Source of the DNA: Ignavibacteriales bacterium UBA1304
GTDB taxonomy: Bacteria > Bacteroidota > Ignavibacteria > Ignavibacteriales > Ignavibacteriaceae
Direction of reading: 5' to 3'
Assembly (NCBI GenBank): GCA_002307295.1
Contig: DBTY01000002.1
Location: forward strand, 1 to 41,030
DNA: 41,030 nt
Position numbers and translations under genes: made by a program. Shown piece after piece: positions 8,292-16,990 of this stretch. Under the pieces are notes generated by a model. It saw nothing but the letters and a program-made list of their open reading frames with translations, was not told the DNA's origin and ran no database searches. The number at the start of each line of letters is the position of its first letter. Position 1 is the stretch's first letter.

Positions 8292-9182
8292 CATTCCCAA
8301 TTATCTGTAAGTATATTTTACTTTAACTGTACAAATATGCCTTAATTATCTATATAATAATAAGTTATATGCTATAACCGAAGTATAGGTTTAATTAATA
8401 TCCAGTAACTTGCCATTGTTTAGTAAACTAACTCATAGGAGCACGATTTTGGCACAAAATAGCTTAAAAGCAAGCGGCGCTCCCATATTTCTTTGCTGCA
8501 AATTTGTTCATAATAGCTATTATTTACTTTACTGGAAGGCTAAGCTTTATCATTATAGCTATAATATCTTGTATATTAAGCGCTTAGCTGGTAAAATCAT
8601 CAATGCATGGCTTTATGCAAAATTACGCGTATTATCTTTATAAAACTGATTATTTTATAAACAGGATTAACGTACTAACCTATTTAGCAACAACAAGTTA
8701 CGCAGTTATTATATGCCATAGAAGCAATTGCGGAGCATGTTTTCGCAGTCTTTTTTATCTGATTTAATTTCAGGAGCATACTTTTCGTCTAAATATCTTA
8801 ATCGTTTTTTACTAATATACATAGCTCAGCTAAATGCATTTTTTATTAAACGCTATAACTGCTTAGAAAATAAGTTGTTAAAGCAAACAAACAGGCTTAG
8901 TAAATTTATTTCAAATTTGTTAGCATTGAGTTATTAACATTTTGAATATAACCAATTCTTTATTTGCAAAGCTTATGTTAGAATACAATTAATATGGGAG
9001 CGCTTGGAGCAAACCGGAGTTTAATGTAAGGAGCACGTGAATTCTTAGATGTGGAGCATGATCCGAATGGGTTTTATAAGTAGTTCGCTGAACATATTAT
9101 GCTCCCCTATTATGATATGAGCTATGTTTATAACTTTTCAGTAAGTTCTGGTATTTTGGATAGTCTTTATTTGTAATAAGTT

Positions 9183-9218
9183 TTGAGGCGCTCGCATTAG
9201 CAGGCGCCTCAATTTTTT
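9183..9218 (+). terminator. Intrinsic terminator facing right
   Basis: TTGAGGCGC (9183-9191) pairs with GCGCCTCAA (9204-9212) over a 12-base loop and is followed by TTTTTT (9213-9218). On the minus strand only CAAAACTT follows, so the structure favours rightward transcripts. The only rightward sequence upstream is the ORF-free region. Confidence 0.8.
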
Positions 9219-9241
9219 CTACAGTATTGTATAGAAAAGCA

Positions 9242-10126
9242 TCAGGCTATCTTTTTAATTTTCTCAAACTCCTCTTTACCTATAAGCCCGTCTTCAAACA
9301 GCTTCTTGGCTTTCTCCAGTTTTTCAGCCTGAACGTTAGCCGGAGAAACAGGCTTGGCGATTTCTTCTTTTACCATGGAAGCGGTCATTGATACCAGGAA
9401 TGAAAGCATTTCAATTGTAGGCGCAAGTTCGGTTGCATGTACAAGGTCAAACGAACGCTTTACATTGTTAGGCGGAAATATATCTAATAAGTTTGGGGTT
9501 TTGCTTTTATCTAATTCAACTTTGGCAATGGCTTTCAATGGAATGTTTTCATGATAGATATGCGTTCTTGCCATAAACGAAGGGACAGAGTCTTTTTTTA
9601 CGATCTTAATATTCTTATCGGTTATAATTAAGTAATCTCTATTCATGGCATCAAGCCCCGAAGTAAGCTGAGCAGATAAATTCGGCTTGGCGCTGTGCCG
9701 GCCTGAAGTATCCAATTCCTTACATTCAATAACAGCCAGAACAGTTTCATCTTCATATAAAGTATTTTTATATATTTCCCCAAGTCCCTTTCCAATAAAC
9801 GGTTCCAAATTAGACAAACACTCTGGCAGCTGATCGTTAATCGAAGAGAGGTAATTCAGAATCTGATCGTCTTTAAAGATTTTAATGCTTTCATCTTTAT
9901 TATGGATAGCGCTTTTAATTCCGTCTTCCGTAGTCAAATCGAAGCCGAAACTATCAGCTATTGTAATTGCAGGTAAAGAGAAGTAGGACTTAAATAATTT
10001 GCCTCGTAACGTGTAGCGTTTAGCCCAAAAGCCCAATATGCTGCACCATCCGTCAACCAGAGAATTAGAATCGGCTAAAATTTTAACCGACCGACCGCCA
10101 ATTTTGAGTTCAATAATTTGCGCCAA
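9242..10126 (-). CDS. SHOCT-domain protein with PH-like segment
   Basis: 294 residues from a TTG start at 10126. The start is supported by a strong TAAGGAG seven bases upstream and by the absence of a nearby in-frame ATG. The C-terminal ~28 residues (EKLEKAKKLFEDGLIGKEEF...) are a clear SHOCT domain, a short helical hairpin found at the ends of many bacterial proteins and thought to mediate oligomerisation or membrane recruitment. A central section with DYLIITDKNIKIVKK and a beta-rich pattern resembles bacterial PH-like domains. The N-terminal ~90 residues are unassigned. There is no signal peptide or membrane helix, so a cytoplasmic location is likely. It lies directly beyond the rightward terminator of the non-coding region and is separated from UPF0182 by about 170 bases. 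Function unknown. Confidence 0.75.
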   Translation of the reverse strand: MAQIIELKIGGRSVKILADSNSLVDGWCSILGFWAKRYTLRGKLFKSYFSLPAITIADSFGFDLTTEDGIKSAIHNKDESIKIFKDDQILNYLSSINDQLPECLSNLEPFIGKGLGEIYKNTLYEDETVLAVIECKELDTSGRHSAKPNLSAQLTSGLDAMNRDYLIITDKNIKIVKKDSVPSFMARTHIYHENIPLKAIAKVELDKSKTPNLLDIFPPNNVKRSFDLVHATELAPTIEMLSFLVSMTASMVKEEIAKPVSPANVQAEKLEKAKKLFEDGLIGKEEFEKIKKIA

Positions 10127-10258
10127 TGAAAAACTCCTTAAAAATGTTTAATGAAAAGCTTAAGGTTAATTAATTGACAATAAAAAATTTTATTCTTTTA
10201 TGTAATATTCCGAATACTTATGTATACCGCCAGAACCTCCGACTATTTTGAAAACCAT

Positions 10259-10281
10259 GCGCGATTCTTAAAGAACCGCGC
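10259..10281 (-). terminator. Hairpin after the UPF0182 gene
   Basis: GCGCGATTC (10259-10267) pairs with GAACCGCGC (10273-10281) with one mismatch and a five-base loop, 15 bases beyond the UPF0182 stop. There is a short T-rich tail on the minus strand (ATGGTTTTC), so this is a weak terminator candidate. Confidence 0.4.
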
Positions 10282-10295
10282 AATAATTAATTATT

Positions 10296-13142
10296 TTACT
10301 TCTTAGACGCCGTTTTGCCGCCTTGGTTTGAAAGCGTTTGAAGAGCCTGCTGCAATTTTTCAAGCTCTTTTGCCGCTTCAGTAAACTTTCTATCAGCATT
10401 CAGTCTAAGATAGTTATTAAACGCGTCATTTGCAGCCTTAATCTGCCCCGGAAGCTGAGAACTTGTAATAGGGGTAGTTGTTGTTGTTGTCGGCGAAGTT
10501 TTAGATGTATTTTGTATAACCGGAGACTTAGAAAATAGCCCATTTAACGCTTCGTCAAAACTTTTTGCATAGCTCATATTATCGCCATGCATAACTACAA
10601 CCAACCTGAGTTCAGGATAAGCGGCAGTTTCCGCCTGAAGGTAAATCGGTTCGACGTAAAGGAGCGTATTGTTTACCGGTATAGCAAGAATATTCCCTCT
10701 GATTACTTTAGAACCATGCTGATCCCACAAAGTAAGCTGCCCGGAAAGGAAGCTATCCTGATCTATTTTGGACTCAACCTGTTGCGGGCCAAGAACCATT
10801 TTATCTTTAGAAAACTGGTAAGCCACAAATTGCCCGTAATTATCAGCGTCGCACATGCCTGCAATCCAGCCAATGAGAACTTGCCGATTTTTAGGAGTAA
10901 ACGGACACATTAGTACAAACTGCTCTTTTTTTATGTTTGGCGACTGCCACATGATGTAATACGGTTCAACCGGTTTGGTTTGATTATTACTTTTGTTTGT
11001 CGCTCTTACCCAAAGGTCTTCCTGATTATAAAATACAGTCGGATCAGTCATATGATATTTTTCATAAACAATTCCCTGCGCCAGGAGCATATCTTTAGGA
11101 TAACGCATATGCGCCTGCAAATCCTTCGGCATCTCATTTCTGGATTTAAAAATATCCGGGAAAATTTGGCTCCACACTTTTATTATAGGATCGCTGGAAT
11201 CCATTATATAAAAATTAACCGAGCCGTCATAAGCGTCAACTACCGCTTTAACGGAGTTACGAATATAATTAACTCCCTCAAGCTCTCCTCCTGTCTGATC
11301 TGCGGCAATCTGATGATTATTCTCCATACCCGAAAAAGGCTGACTGTTAGGGAAATAATTAGAAGTAGTATAGGCGTCAATCATCCAGCATAATCTGCCG
11401 TTTGAAAGCACAATATAAGGGTCTTTATCAAACTCTAAGAAAGGAGCCAGCAGCTTAACCCGTTCTGAAATCTGACGGTAGAACATAATTCGGCTTTTTT
11501 CCGTTGGATAATCGGAAAATAAGAAATTAGTTCCGTCAAACTTCCAGCCATATAAAAACTTTCTCCAGAAGTTAGAAAGTTCAACGCCGCCTTTTCCGGA
11601 ATATTGCGTATACATGTTATCTTCGCCGCTGGGATAATCGAACTCCTTAGCTTTGGAATTAACCACAATAGGCGAATTAGTCAGCTCGCCAAAATAAATT
11701 TGAGGCTGTTTTACTTCAAGCGATTTAGTCTCGCTTACAGGAGGAATATCTTTAATCAGCAAATGAGGCAGCCCCTCTGGAGTAAACTCGCTTACCCCAG
11801 CCATAGTTATACCGTAGCCATGGGTGTACTGAAAACGTTTATTTACAAAAGTCTGACTCTGCGGAGGCAGAAAATCCAAGTTCATTTCGCGCGCCGAAAT
11901 CATTACCTGCCTGTCTTTCCCATTAATATTATAACGGTCTACGTCCACGTCATAGAACTCATAATAGAGCCTCATAGACTGGAATTGCCTGTAAGTCGCC
12001 TCCAAAGCTTTAATATCCCAAAGTCTGATATTTGAAAACAATTCAGGACTCTGATTAATAGTTTCCTGGCTAAGGCTTCCATCCATAGGATATTCTTTCT
12101 CTATCACGTTATTCAGCGCAAAGCCATAACGCGTAAATTTGATATTATTCATAATATACGGGCGTTCAAAGGTTATTTCGTTAGGCTGAACCAGAAGCCA
12201 GTTAAACACCATTGGCAGAGCGCCAAACGCAATAATCCAGATAGCGACAATAGTAATTGCCGCGCCTGCAATAACCATGACATGGTTGCGCGCTGGAGCG
12301 ATACGCAGTTTTTTGAATATATAATTCTGTATTTTCAAGCGTATATTTGGCGTTAATAAAGCTATCCCCAGCAGAAGCATTATAATAATTACCACGGTCG
12401 TTGCCGGCAGGATGATATTCACGTCCGTCCAGCCCATACCGGAAGCAACTCCGGTTGTAGAATACATTAAATGGAACCTGCTTAAAAATCTTTCGCCTGC
12501 TATGATGAAAATTAGTATAGCGCTGTTTAAGTATAGCGGAAAATAAAGTTTATTCGAGGATATTCCGCCTTCATTAAAAATATTGAAGACCAGCCTATTT
12601 TCAGATATTCTTATAAAAGAAGAGATAAACGACGCAATGAGCGAAATAAGAGATAACGTTACCAGCAGACCAAATAAGGCGTCATAAAACGGCAATGAAA
12701 AAAGATAAAACCCAACATCCATTCCAAGTATTGGGTCTTTCAGCCCGGTAGAAACGCCATACCAATATTTAAGAATTACGTCCCAATTTGAGAACCCCCA
12801 ATATCCTCCAATTAAAACTCCTAACAATTTAGGAAGGTCTTTAATAATCCGGAAGTTCTTAGGAATTGCAAGAGTTAACAGGAATACTATCAGAAATCCA
12901 AATAAAGCTCCGGCAAAAGCCAGGAGAGCGTTTGAATTAAAAACTGTCCAAAATCTAGCGCCATAGCCTAAATTTTCGAACCATAGGGCTTCGCCCCAAA
13001 AATCCATGAACCAGAAAAAAGCCGCTGTAAACAACGCAAGCGTAATTCCTGAATATTTTTTAATTTGTTGATGTTTTCTGGAACCGGTAAAAAAAAGAAA
13101 TGCAGACAATCCTAACAAGACAAGCAATAATGCAATATACAT
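10296..13142 (-). CDS. UPF0182 family integral membrane protein
   Basis: 948 residues, the usual length for UPF0182/COG1615. The ATG at 13142 is preceded by AGGAG at good distance. The first ~320 residues hold about seven hydrophobic helices (starting MYIALLLVLLGLSAFLFF), with the family-like WFMDFWGEALWF and YWYGVSTGLKDPILGMDVGFYLF segments. The remaining ~600 residues form a large, probably extracytoplasmic, soluble part (QFVAYQFSKDKMVLGPQQVES, ...LWDQHGSKVIRGN). A low-complexity Ser/Thr stretch (TSPTTTTTTPITSS) links to a C-terminal coiled region rich in Ala/Lys/Glu. The family is conserved in cyanobacteria, actinobacteria and others, but its biochemical role is unknown. It is divergent from tatA, with a perfect 12-bp inverted repeat between them. 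Confidence 0.9.
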   Translation of the reverse strand: MYIALLLVLLGLSAFLFFTGSRKHQQIKKYSGITLALFTAAFFWFMDFWGEALWFENLGYGARFWTVFNSNALLAFAGALFGFLIVFLLTLAIPKNFRIIKDLPKLLGVLIGGYWGFSNWDVILKYWYGVSTGLKDPILGMDVGFYLFSLPFYDALFGLLVTLSLISLIASFISSFIRISENRLVFNIFNEGGISSNKLYFPLYLNSAILIFIIAGERFLSRFHLMYSTTGVASGMGWTDVNIILPATTVVIIIMLLLGIALLTPNIRLKIQNYIFKKLRIAPARNHVMVIAGAAITIVAIWIIAFGALPMVFNWLLVQPNEITFERPYIMNNIKFTRYGFALNNVIEKEYPMDGSLSQETINQSPELFSNIRLWDIKALEATYRQFQSMRLYYEFYDVDVDRYNINGKDRQVMISAREMNLDFLPPQSQTFVNKRFQYTHGYGITMAGVSEFTPEGLPHLLIKDIPPVSETKSLEVKQPQIYFGELTNSPIVVNSKAKEFDYPSGEDNMYTQYSGKGGVELSNFWRKFLYGWKFDGTNFLFSDYPTEKSRIMFYRQISERVKLLAPFLEFDKDPYIVLSNGRLCWMIDAYTTSNYFPNSQPFSGMENNHQIAADQTGGELEGVNYIRNSVKAVVDAYDGSVNFYIMDSSDPIIKVWSQIFPDIFKSRNEMPKDLQAHMRYPKDMLLAQGIVYEKYHMTDPTVFYNQEDLWVRATNKSNNQTKPVEPYYIMWQSPNIKKEQFVLMCPFTPKNRQVLIGWIAGMCDADNYGQFVAYQFSKDKMVLGPQQVESKIDQDSFLSGQLTLWDQHGSKVIRGNILAIPVNNTLLYVEPIYLQAETAAYPELRLVVVMHGDNMSYAKSFDEALNGLFSKSPVIQNTSKTSPTTTTTTPITSSQLPGQIKAANDAFNNYLRLNADRKFTEAAKELEKLQQALQTLSNQGGKTASKK

Positions 13143-13204
13143 TTGTAGGTCTCCTGGTTATAGTTTACTATATCAAATTCAGCATTAAGAGCCAAAGCGT
13201 TACT

Positions 13205-13232
13205 ATGATGATAAATAAAAATTTATCATCAT
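13205..13232. promoter_or_regulatory. Perfect 12-bp inverted repeat between UPF0182 and tatA
   Basis: ATGATGATAAAT (13205-13216), AAAA, ATTTATCATCAT (13221-13232). It lies 63 bases upstream of the UPF0182 ATG and about 160 upstream of the tatA ATG. It could be an operator for divergent promoters or an AT-rich hairpin. The regulator is unknown. Confidence 0.5.
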
Positions 13233-13390
13233 AAATAAGTTAGCGTTATCCTGAATAAATTAAAAGCATAATAATAAACGAAAATAGCGGCCGGATTGAC
13301 TCAAAAGAAAGATTTTTTTGCGAAGGAAATTATTAGACTTGAATGTTTGTTTGGAAAGATATAAAATTGCGATTTATAAAAAGGCAGAAT

Positions 13391-13597
13391 ATGTTTGGTA
13401 ATTTAGGCGGCGGCGAATTATTCTTAATTCTAATTATTGTATTAGTTCTATTTGGACCTAAGAAAATTCCTGAAATAGCTCAGGGCATTGGCAAGGGAAT
13501 GCGGGAATTCAAAAAAGCTTTGAAGGACGTTGAAGACGATATAAGCTTAACAGATAAAAATGAAACTCCGAAAAACGGGACTTCACAGAAATCATAA
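13391..13597 (+). CDS. tatA: Sec-independent protein translocase TatA/E
   Basis: 68 residues from ATG 13391. An upstream start at 13343 would place 16 charged residues before the membrane helix and is rejected; AAGGCAGA precedes the chosen ATG. The sequence MFGNLGGGELFLILIIVLVLFGPKKIPEIAQGIG... has the short N-terminus, single membrane helix, FGP hinge (residues 21-23) and amphipathic helix (IPEIAQGIGKGMREFKKAL) diagnostic of TatA/TatE. A polar, unstructured C-terminal tail follows. TatA oligomers form the translocation element for folded proteins together with TatC, which is not in the window. The gene is isolated, with no tatB or tatC beside it; single-component TatA systems are common in this phylum. 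Confidence 0.93.
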   Translation: MFGNLGGGELFLILIIVLVLFGPKKIPEIAQGIGKGMREFKKALKDVEDDISLTDKNETPKNGTSQKS

Positions 13598-13696
13598 TCT
13601 AAGTAATGAAGATTTATAAAAAATATTTGAGACTATAGGTTTACGAACAGTCATAAATATTGCGTCTAATAATATTTACATCCGCAATGAGAGCTA

Positions 13697-14848
13697 TTAA
13701 TCTTTTTCATTAGGCAGTTCAATAATGAACTTACTGCCATGCCCAAATTCGCTTTCAACGTAAACAGAGCCGCCGTGAAGCTCTATTATCTGCTTAACTA
13801 TATAAAGCCCAAGCCCGGTTGAAGACTCCCCTCCTGTAGGCCTTGAAGAAAGCCTTTGGAATTTGCCAAATAGTTTTTCTTTCTCTTCTTCCCTAATACC
13901 CGGCCCCTCGTCTTGTACGCTTATTCGGATATTATTATCTGTTTCTAATGAAATGTAAATATCTGATTTTGGCGGCGAATATTTAACTGCGTTGCTGACT
14001 ATATTGTCAACGGCGTCGGTTAAAAGAGTTTTATCCGCTAAAATTAAAACTCCTTCATTTACTTCCGAACTAAAAATAAGTTTTTGATTTTTTTCTTCGG
14101 CACACTTAGCATTATTTGCAATAACAGCGGCTGTAAGGTGATAGACGTCTAACTGGCTTTTTTTAAGCTCAAGTTTGCCAAGCTCGGCTATTGAAGAATC
14201 GAGCAGTCTTAAAATCAGGTCAAGCATCTGCTGAGAAGACTTGTATACCGTAGTCGCCATTTTATTAACGAAAGGAAGAGCAGCCGATTCTTCAATAATA
14301 ATACTGCTTATCCCCATAATTGAGTTAAGCGGATTTTTCAGATCGTGCGCGGCTATACTAAGCATTTCGCTCTTAAACTCATTTGCCTTTCGTAAAGATT
14401 CAACAAGAAGCATATGAATTTGCGATTGAGCAAGCAGCAGCTGATGGATATCTAAAATCTTTGAGCTGCCGTCAAAAAAAAGAACCACGACTGGTTCAAA
14501 TAGCAGATCAGCTGGTCGCTGAAGCGATGCTAGCGTAGCGTCGGCTATTAATGTATCCGATGCGAACTCTAAAGCTTTATTAATAGGATTGTTATCTAAT
14601 AGAAAACCTATAGATCTGTTAAGATACAATTCGTTACTAAATGGACGGCTCATACAATCAAATAGCTTAGTTCTGGATATCATCCCCTTAAAAAACCCAT
14701 GAGACAAAATTATTATTCCTGGAACCATCTGGTTTTTTCTTAATAATTTTAGCGCATCTGAAACTGTTTTATTTGTCTCAATTGAGATATCGTTTAGGTC
14801 TAGATCGGCTAAAGTAGAGTTTATGCAGAGATTATTCTTATTTTCCAT
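13697..14848 (-). CDS. Orphan sensor histidine kinase with a non-PAS N-terminal domain
   Basis: 383 residues, no membrane helices. Residues 1-~140 are two similar halves reminiscent of a paired CBS-like sensor (KTVSDALKLLRKNQMVPGIIIL...GMISRTKLFDCMSRPF, then NPINKALEFAS...PVVVLFFDGSSKILDIHQLL). The assignment is by pattern only. HisKA has the acceptor His168 in IAAHDLKNPLNSIMG. The ATPase domain shows NIVSNAVKYSPP, DEGPGI and STGLGLYIVKQI, ending in HGSKFIIELP. It should be a cytoplasmic kinase responding to a soluble ligand, possibly a nucleotide if the CBS-like reading is right. No receiver-domain gene is adjacent. It faces tatA, leaving 99 bases between stops without a clear terminator. 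Confidence 0.85.
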   Translation of the reverse strand: MENKNNLCINSTLADLDLNDISIETNKTVSDALKLLRKNQMVPGIIILSHGFFKGMISRTKLFDCMSRPFSNELYLNRSIGFLLDNNPINKALEFASDTLIADATLASLQRPADLLFEPVVVLFFDGSSKILDIHQLLLAQSQIHMLLVESLRKANEFKSEMLSIAAHDLKNPLNSIMGISSIIIEESAALPFVNKMATTVYKSSQQMLDLILRLLDSSIAELGKLELKKSQLDVYHLTAAVIANNAKCAEEKNQKLIFSSEVNEGVLILADKTLLTDAVDNIVSNAVKYSPPKSDIYISLETDNNIRISVQDEGPGIREEEKEKLFGKFQRLSSRPTGGESSTGLGLYIVKQIIELHGGSVYVESEFGHGSKFIIELPNEKD

Positions 14849-15024
14849 AATACAATTACGAACCGCATAGGATGTAATTCAAGAAGTAAATTCTTCGCGT
14901 ACCGTATTTATTCTTCAGAATTAAATGACTGAACTGAATTTTATTTACATTTAAAATTTACTCATAATCCTGTAAAAGAACTCATTAATAAATCATTATT
15001 TAAACTTTTTACATGGGGTTGCAG

Positions 15025-16368
15025 TTAAAGTAAATTGCTCGCTAATTCTGCAAGTTCAGACCGTTCTCCTTTCTCTAAGTTCACGTGAGAATATAACTTT
15101 TGCCCTTTGAAATGTTCAATTAGATAGGACAAACCATTTGATTGCGAATCTAAGTAAGGATGATCGATTTGATAAATATCGCCTGTAAAAACAACTTTTG
15201 TCCCTTCGCCGGCGCGAGTTATAATAGTTTTAATTTCATGCGGAGTAAGATTTTGGGCTTCATCTACTATAAAGAATATTCTTTGCAAACTTCGGCCTCT
15301 TATATAGCTTAGCGGCTCAATGACTAATTTATCGTCTTTTATCAGCTGATTAATTAAGAGGAATTGTTTTTCCGTTTCTGAAAACTGATCCTGAATTACT
15401 TTCAGATTATCCCAAAGCGGCTGCATATAAGGAGCCATTTTGCTTTCCACGTCGCCCGGAAGAAATCCAAGATCCTTATTGCTTAACGGAACAATAGGAC
15501 GGGCGATAAAAATCTGCCGATAGCTTTTTCTGATTTGTAAAGCGCATGCTAAAGCTAATATTGTTTTACCTGTTCCCGCTTTGCCTGTTATAGACACTAA
15601 CGGTATATTTGTATTGGTTAAAGCGTCTACGGCAAATGTTTGTTCTGCGTTTCTCGGTTTAATTCCGTACACAGAAATTTTATCAACTTTTTTAAATATG
15701 CCCATCTGCTGATCGTAGCATGCAAGCGCTGAACGGTTTAAATTACGCAGAATATAATATTTATTTGGTATAAGTTCGCGCTTAAGCGCAGACTCAATTT
15801 TTTGAGCCGGCACTTCAAACGGAACTTTATAAAACTCTGACAAAACTTCGTCGTCAAAATCGTCTACAATTTCCTTTCCGCTGAACAACTCCTCTACGCT
15901 AGTTACTCTGTCGGTAGTATAGTCTTCTGCCTGTATGCCCAAAGCCTTCGCTTTCATACGCAGGTTAACATCTTTGGAAACGATAATTATATCTTTTTTT
16001 ATTCTGTCTTTTTTCTGAAGTTCTATAGCCACGCTAAGTATTCTGTGGTCTACGTTATCTTCTTTAAATACTTCCTGAATTTCTTTACTAAGCCCTTTTG
16101 TAATTGCAATCCGAACTTTCCCCTTTCCTTTTCCCAAAGATATGCCTCCGTTAAAAAGAGCCTTCCCTGTTATTGCGTCAAGCGTTCTGGCAAATTCTCT
16201 GGCGTTTAGGTTAATAACCTGACTGCCTCTTTTAAAGTGATCAATCTCTTCTATTACAACTAAAGGAATAACAATATCGTTTTCTTTAAATTGGTTAATG
16301 CAGCTAGCGTCGTGAAGAATAACGTTAGTATCAAGTATAAATGTTTTTGGTTTTTTTATTACTTTCAT
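15025..16368 (-). CDS. PhoH family ATPase with N-terminal PIN domain
   Basis: 447 residues from ATG 16368. A TTG start at 16410 would add 14 residues but the family begins just before the KTFILDTNV strand. The PIN RNase domain occupies ~8-150, with acidic residues D13 (LDTNV), E in IEEIDHF and D in VSKDVNLR. A linker follows, then the PhoH ATPase: Walker A GKAGTGKT (~262-269), the RPIVPL and DLGFLPGD family blocks, FFIVDEAQN (Walker B), and a C-terminal VFTGD...HPYLD...NGLSYLIE. This PIN-PhoH architecture (PhoH2-like) combines RNA cleavage with ATP-driven RNA unwinding and is thought to act in RNA turnover in the cytoplasm. The gene appears to be transcribed separately from the small gene upstream, because a terminator lies between them. 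Confidence 0.93.
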   Translation of the reverse strand: MKVIKKPKTFILDTNVILHDASCINQFKENDIVIPLVVIEEIDHFKRGSQVINLNAREFARTLDAITGKALFNGGISLGKGKGKVRIAITKGLSKEIQEVFKEDNVDHRILSVAIELQKKDRIKKDIIIVSKDVNLRMKAKALGIQAEDYTTDRVTSVEELFSGKEIVDDFDDEVLSEFYKVPFEVPAQKIESALKRELIPNKYYILRNLNRSALACYDQQMGIFKKVDKISVYGIKPRNAEQTFAVDALTNTNIPLVSITGKAGTGKTILALACALQIRKSYRQIFIARPIVPLSNKDLGFLPGDVESKMAPYMQPLWDNLKVIQDQFSETEKQFLLINQLIKDDKLVIEPLSYIRGRSLQRIFFIVDEAQNLTPHEIKTIITRAGEGTKVVFTGDIYQIDHPYLDSQSNGLSYLIEHFKGQKLYSHVNLEKGERSELAELASNLL

Positions 16369-16464
16369 ATATTCCGCATGGTTTTTTACAAATATGTTAA
16401 ATGAATTCAATTATTTCAAGCGATTTAATCTATTCGGCATTTCTGTAGCTTTTAACCAGATAAT

Positions 16465-16498
16465 AAAAAGCCCCGGCGCACATCTACGGCGCTGGGGC
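16465..16498 (-). terminator. Intrinsic terminator, minus strand
   Basis: GCCCCGGCGC (16470-16479) and GCGCTGGGGC (16489-16498) form a 10-position stem with one imperfect pair. On the minus strand it is followed by TTTTT (complement of 16465-16469). It ends the transcript of the 71-residue gene to the right. Confidence 0.75.
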
Positions 16499-16609
16499 AA
16501 TGCATTATTTATTTGAGAGAAATAATTAATTTTATTATCGAAACAGAAATACAATTTTTTACCGCCATAATCCTAAAACTATAATTGGCGTATTTCAATT
16601 ATTCATTTT

Positions 16610-16825
16610 TTATCTTACAAAATATTTTCTGAAACTCTTCTCTTTTTTTACGTTTATTTTCCGCTTGCTAAAAACTTTTTCTATGCCGCCAAATAAAAAG
16701 AAGCGGATAATATGTTCTTCTTTATTTTCTATTACTTTTAAAATTCTGTCTACTTTTCCGTTCTCATGAAGAATTAAATACTGGGGATCTTGTCCATACA
16801 TTTGTTCGATATATGTGGTTTCCAT
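16610..16825 (-). CDS. Small hypothetical protein (71 aa)
   Basis: 71 residues beginning METTYIEQMYGQDPQYLIL. It has a short beta-strand-like first half (DPQYLILHENGKVDRILKVIENKEEHIIRFFLFGG) and a very basic tail (KRKINVKKEKSFRKYFVR), suggesting nucleic-acid contact. No family recognised. Reality is supported by a GAAGGGAAAAAA stretch before the ATG, by the minus-strand terminator 112 bases after its stop, and by a second minus-strand terminator ~170 bases upstream that could isolate or attenuate it. No signal peptide or membrane segment. Confidence 0.6.
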   Translation of the reverse strand: METTYIEQMYGQDPQYLILHENGKVDRILKVIENKEEHIIRFFLFGGIEKVFSKRKINVKKEKSFRKYFVR

Positions 16826-16990
16826 TTTTTTCCCTTCAACTATTATTATAAATTATATTGCCATATCTAAAGCTTTTTAGTTATTTTTTACGCTTAAAAT
16901 TTAGCTCTATAAATATAATTTTCAAACTTAGTTCTGTTACTAAATTGTTATATTTAGAGTAGTTAGCAGCCTCACACAACTACAGATTAT

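Larger units (their letters stand above)
7853..9107. repeat. Dispersed GGAGCAYG motif family, 13 copies
   Basis: Plus-strand copies of the GGAGC core are at 7853, 7910, 7933, 8438, 8732, 8773, 8998, 9006, 9030 and 9053. Reverse copies (GCTCC) are at 7956, 8479 and 9101. Most extend to GGAGCACG or GGAGCATG. Longer words recur: AATATGGGAGC at 7927 and 8991 and, inverted, at 8479-8489 (the last two share 13 bases, AATATGGGAGCGC). GGAGCATGCATCCGAAT at 7853 recurs with one base missing at 9053. ATGCCATAGA precedes the motif at 7895 and 8713. The copies cluster at the two ends (7853-7960 and 8997-9107), and each end cluster closes with an inverted copy ending in CTCCCC. Confidence 0.75.
7763..9218 (+). 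ncRNA. Candidate long structured non-coding RNA or non-coding element
   Basis: The stretch 7706-9241 has no convincing gene; its three ORFs of 69-87 codons lack start signals and family features. It contains a 10-bp inverted repeat (7763-7772/7836-7845), an 11-bp hairpin (8266-8291), thirteen GGAGC-core motifs in both orientations between 7853 and 9107, and a strong intrinsic terminator at 9183-9218. That terminator's T-run is on the plus strand, while the next gene (9242-10126) is on the minus strand, so it must serve a rightward transcript arising within this region. The start is set at the first inverted repeat and is uncertain; no confident promoter was identified. The alternative is a relic or non-autonomous mobile element with repeated end motifs. 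Both the call and the boundaries are inferred. Confidence 0.4.

Noticed and set aside
7849..8937. Three ORFs of 69-87 codons in the non-coding region
   Set aside because: They use TTG or poorly placed starts, have no family features or clear composition, and are interrupted by the shared GGAGC motifs; not supported as genes.
7853..9107. CRISPR array or tandem VNTR
   Set aside because: Spacing is irregular, copies occur in both orientations and only 8-17 bases are shared; there are no cas genes.
11435..11668. Overlapping ORFs in other frames of UPF0182, and similar ones opposite most long genes
   Set aside because: They are shadows of strongly supported genes and show no independent start signals or family motifs.
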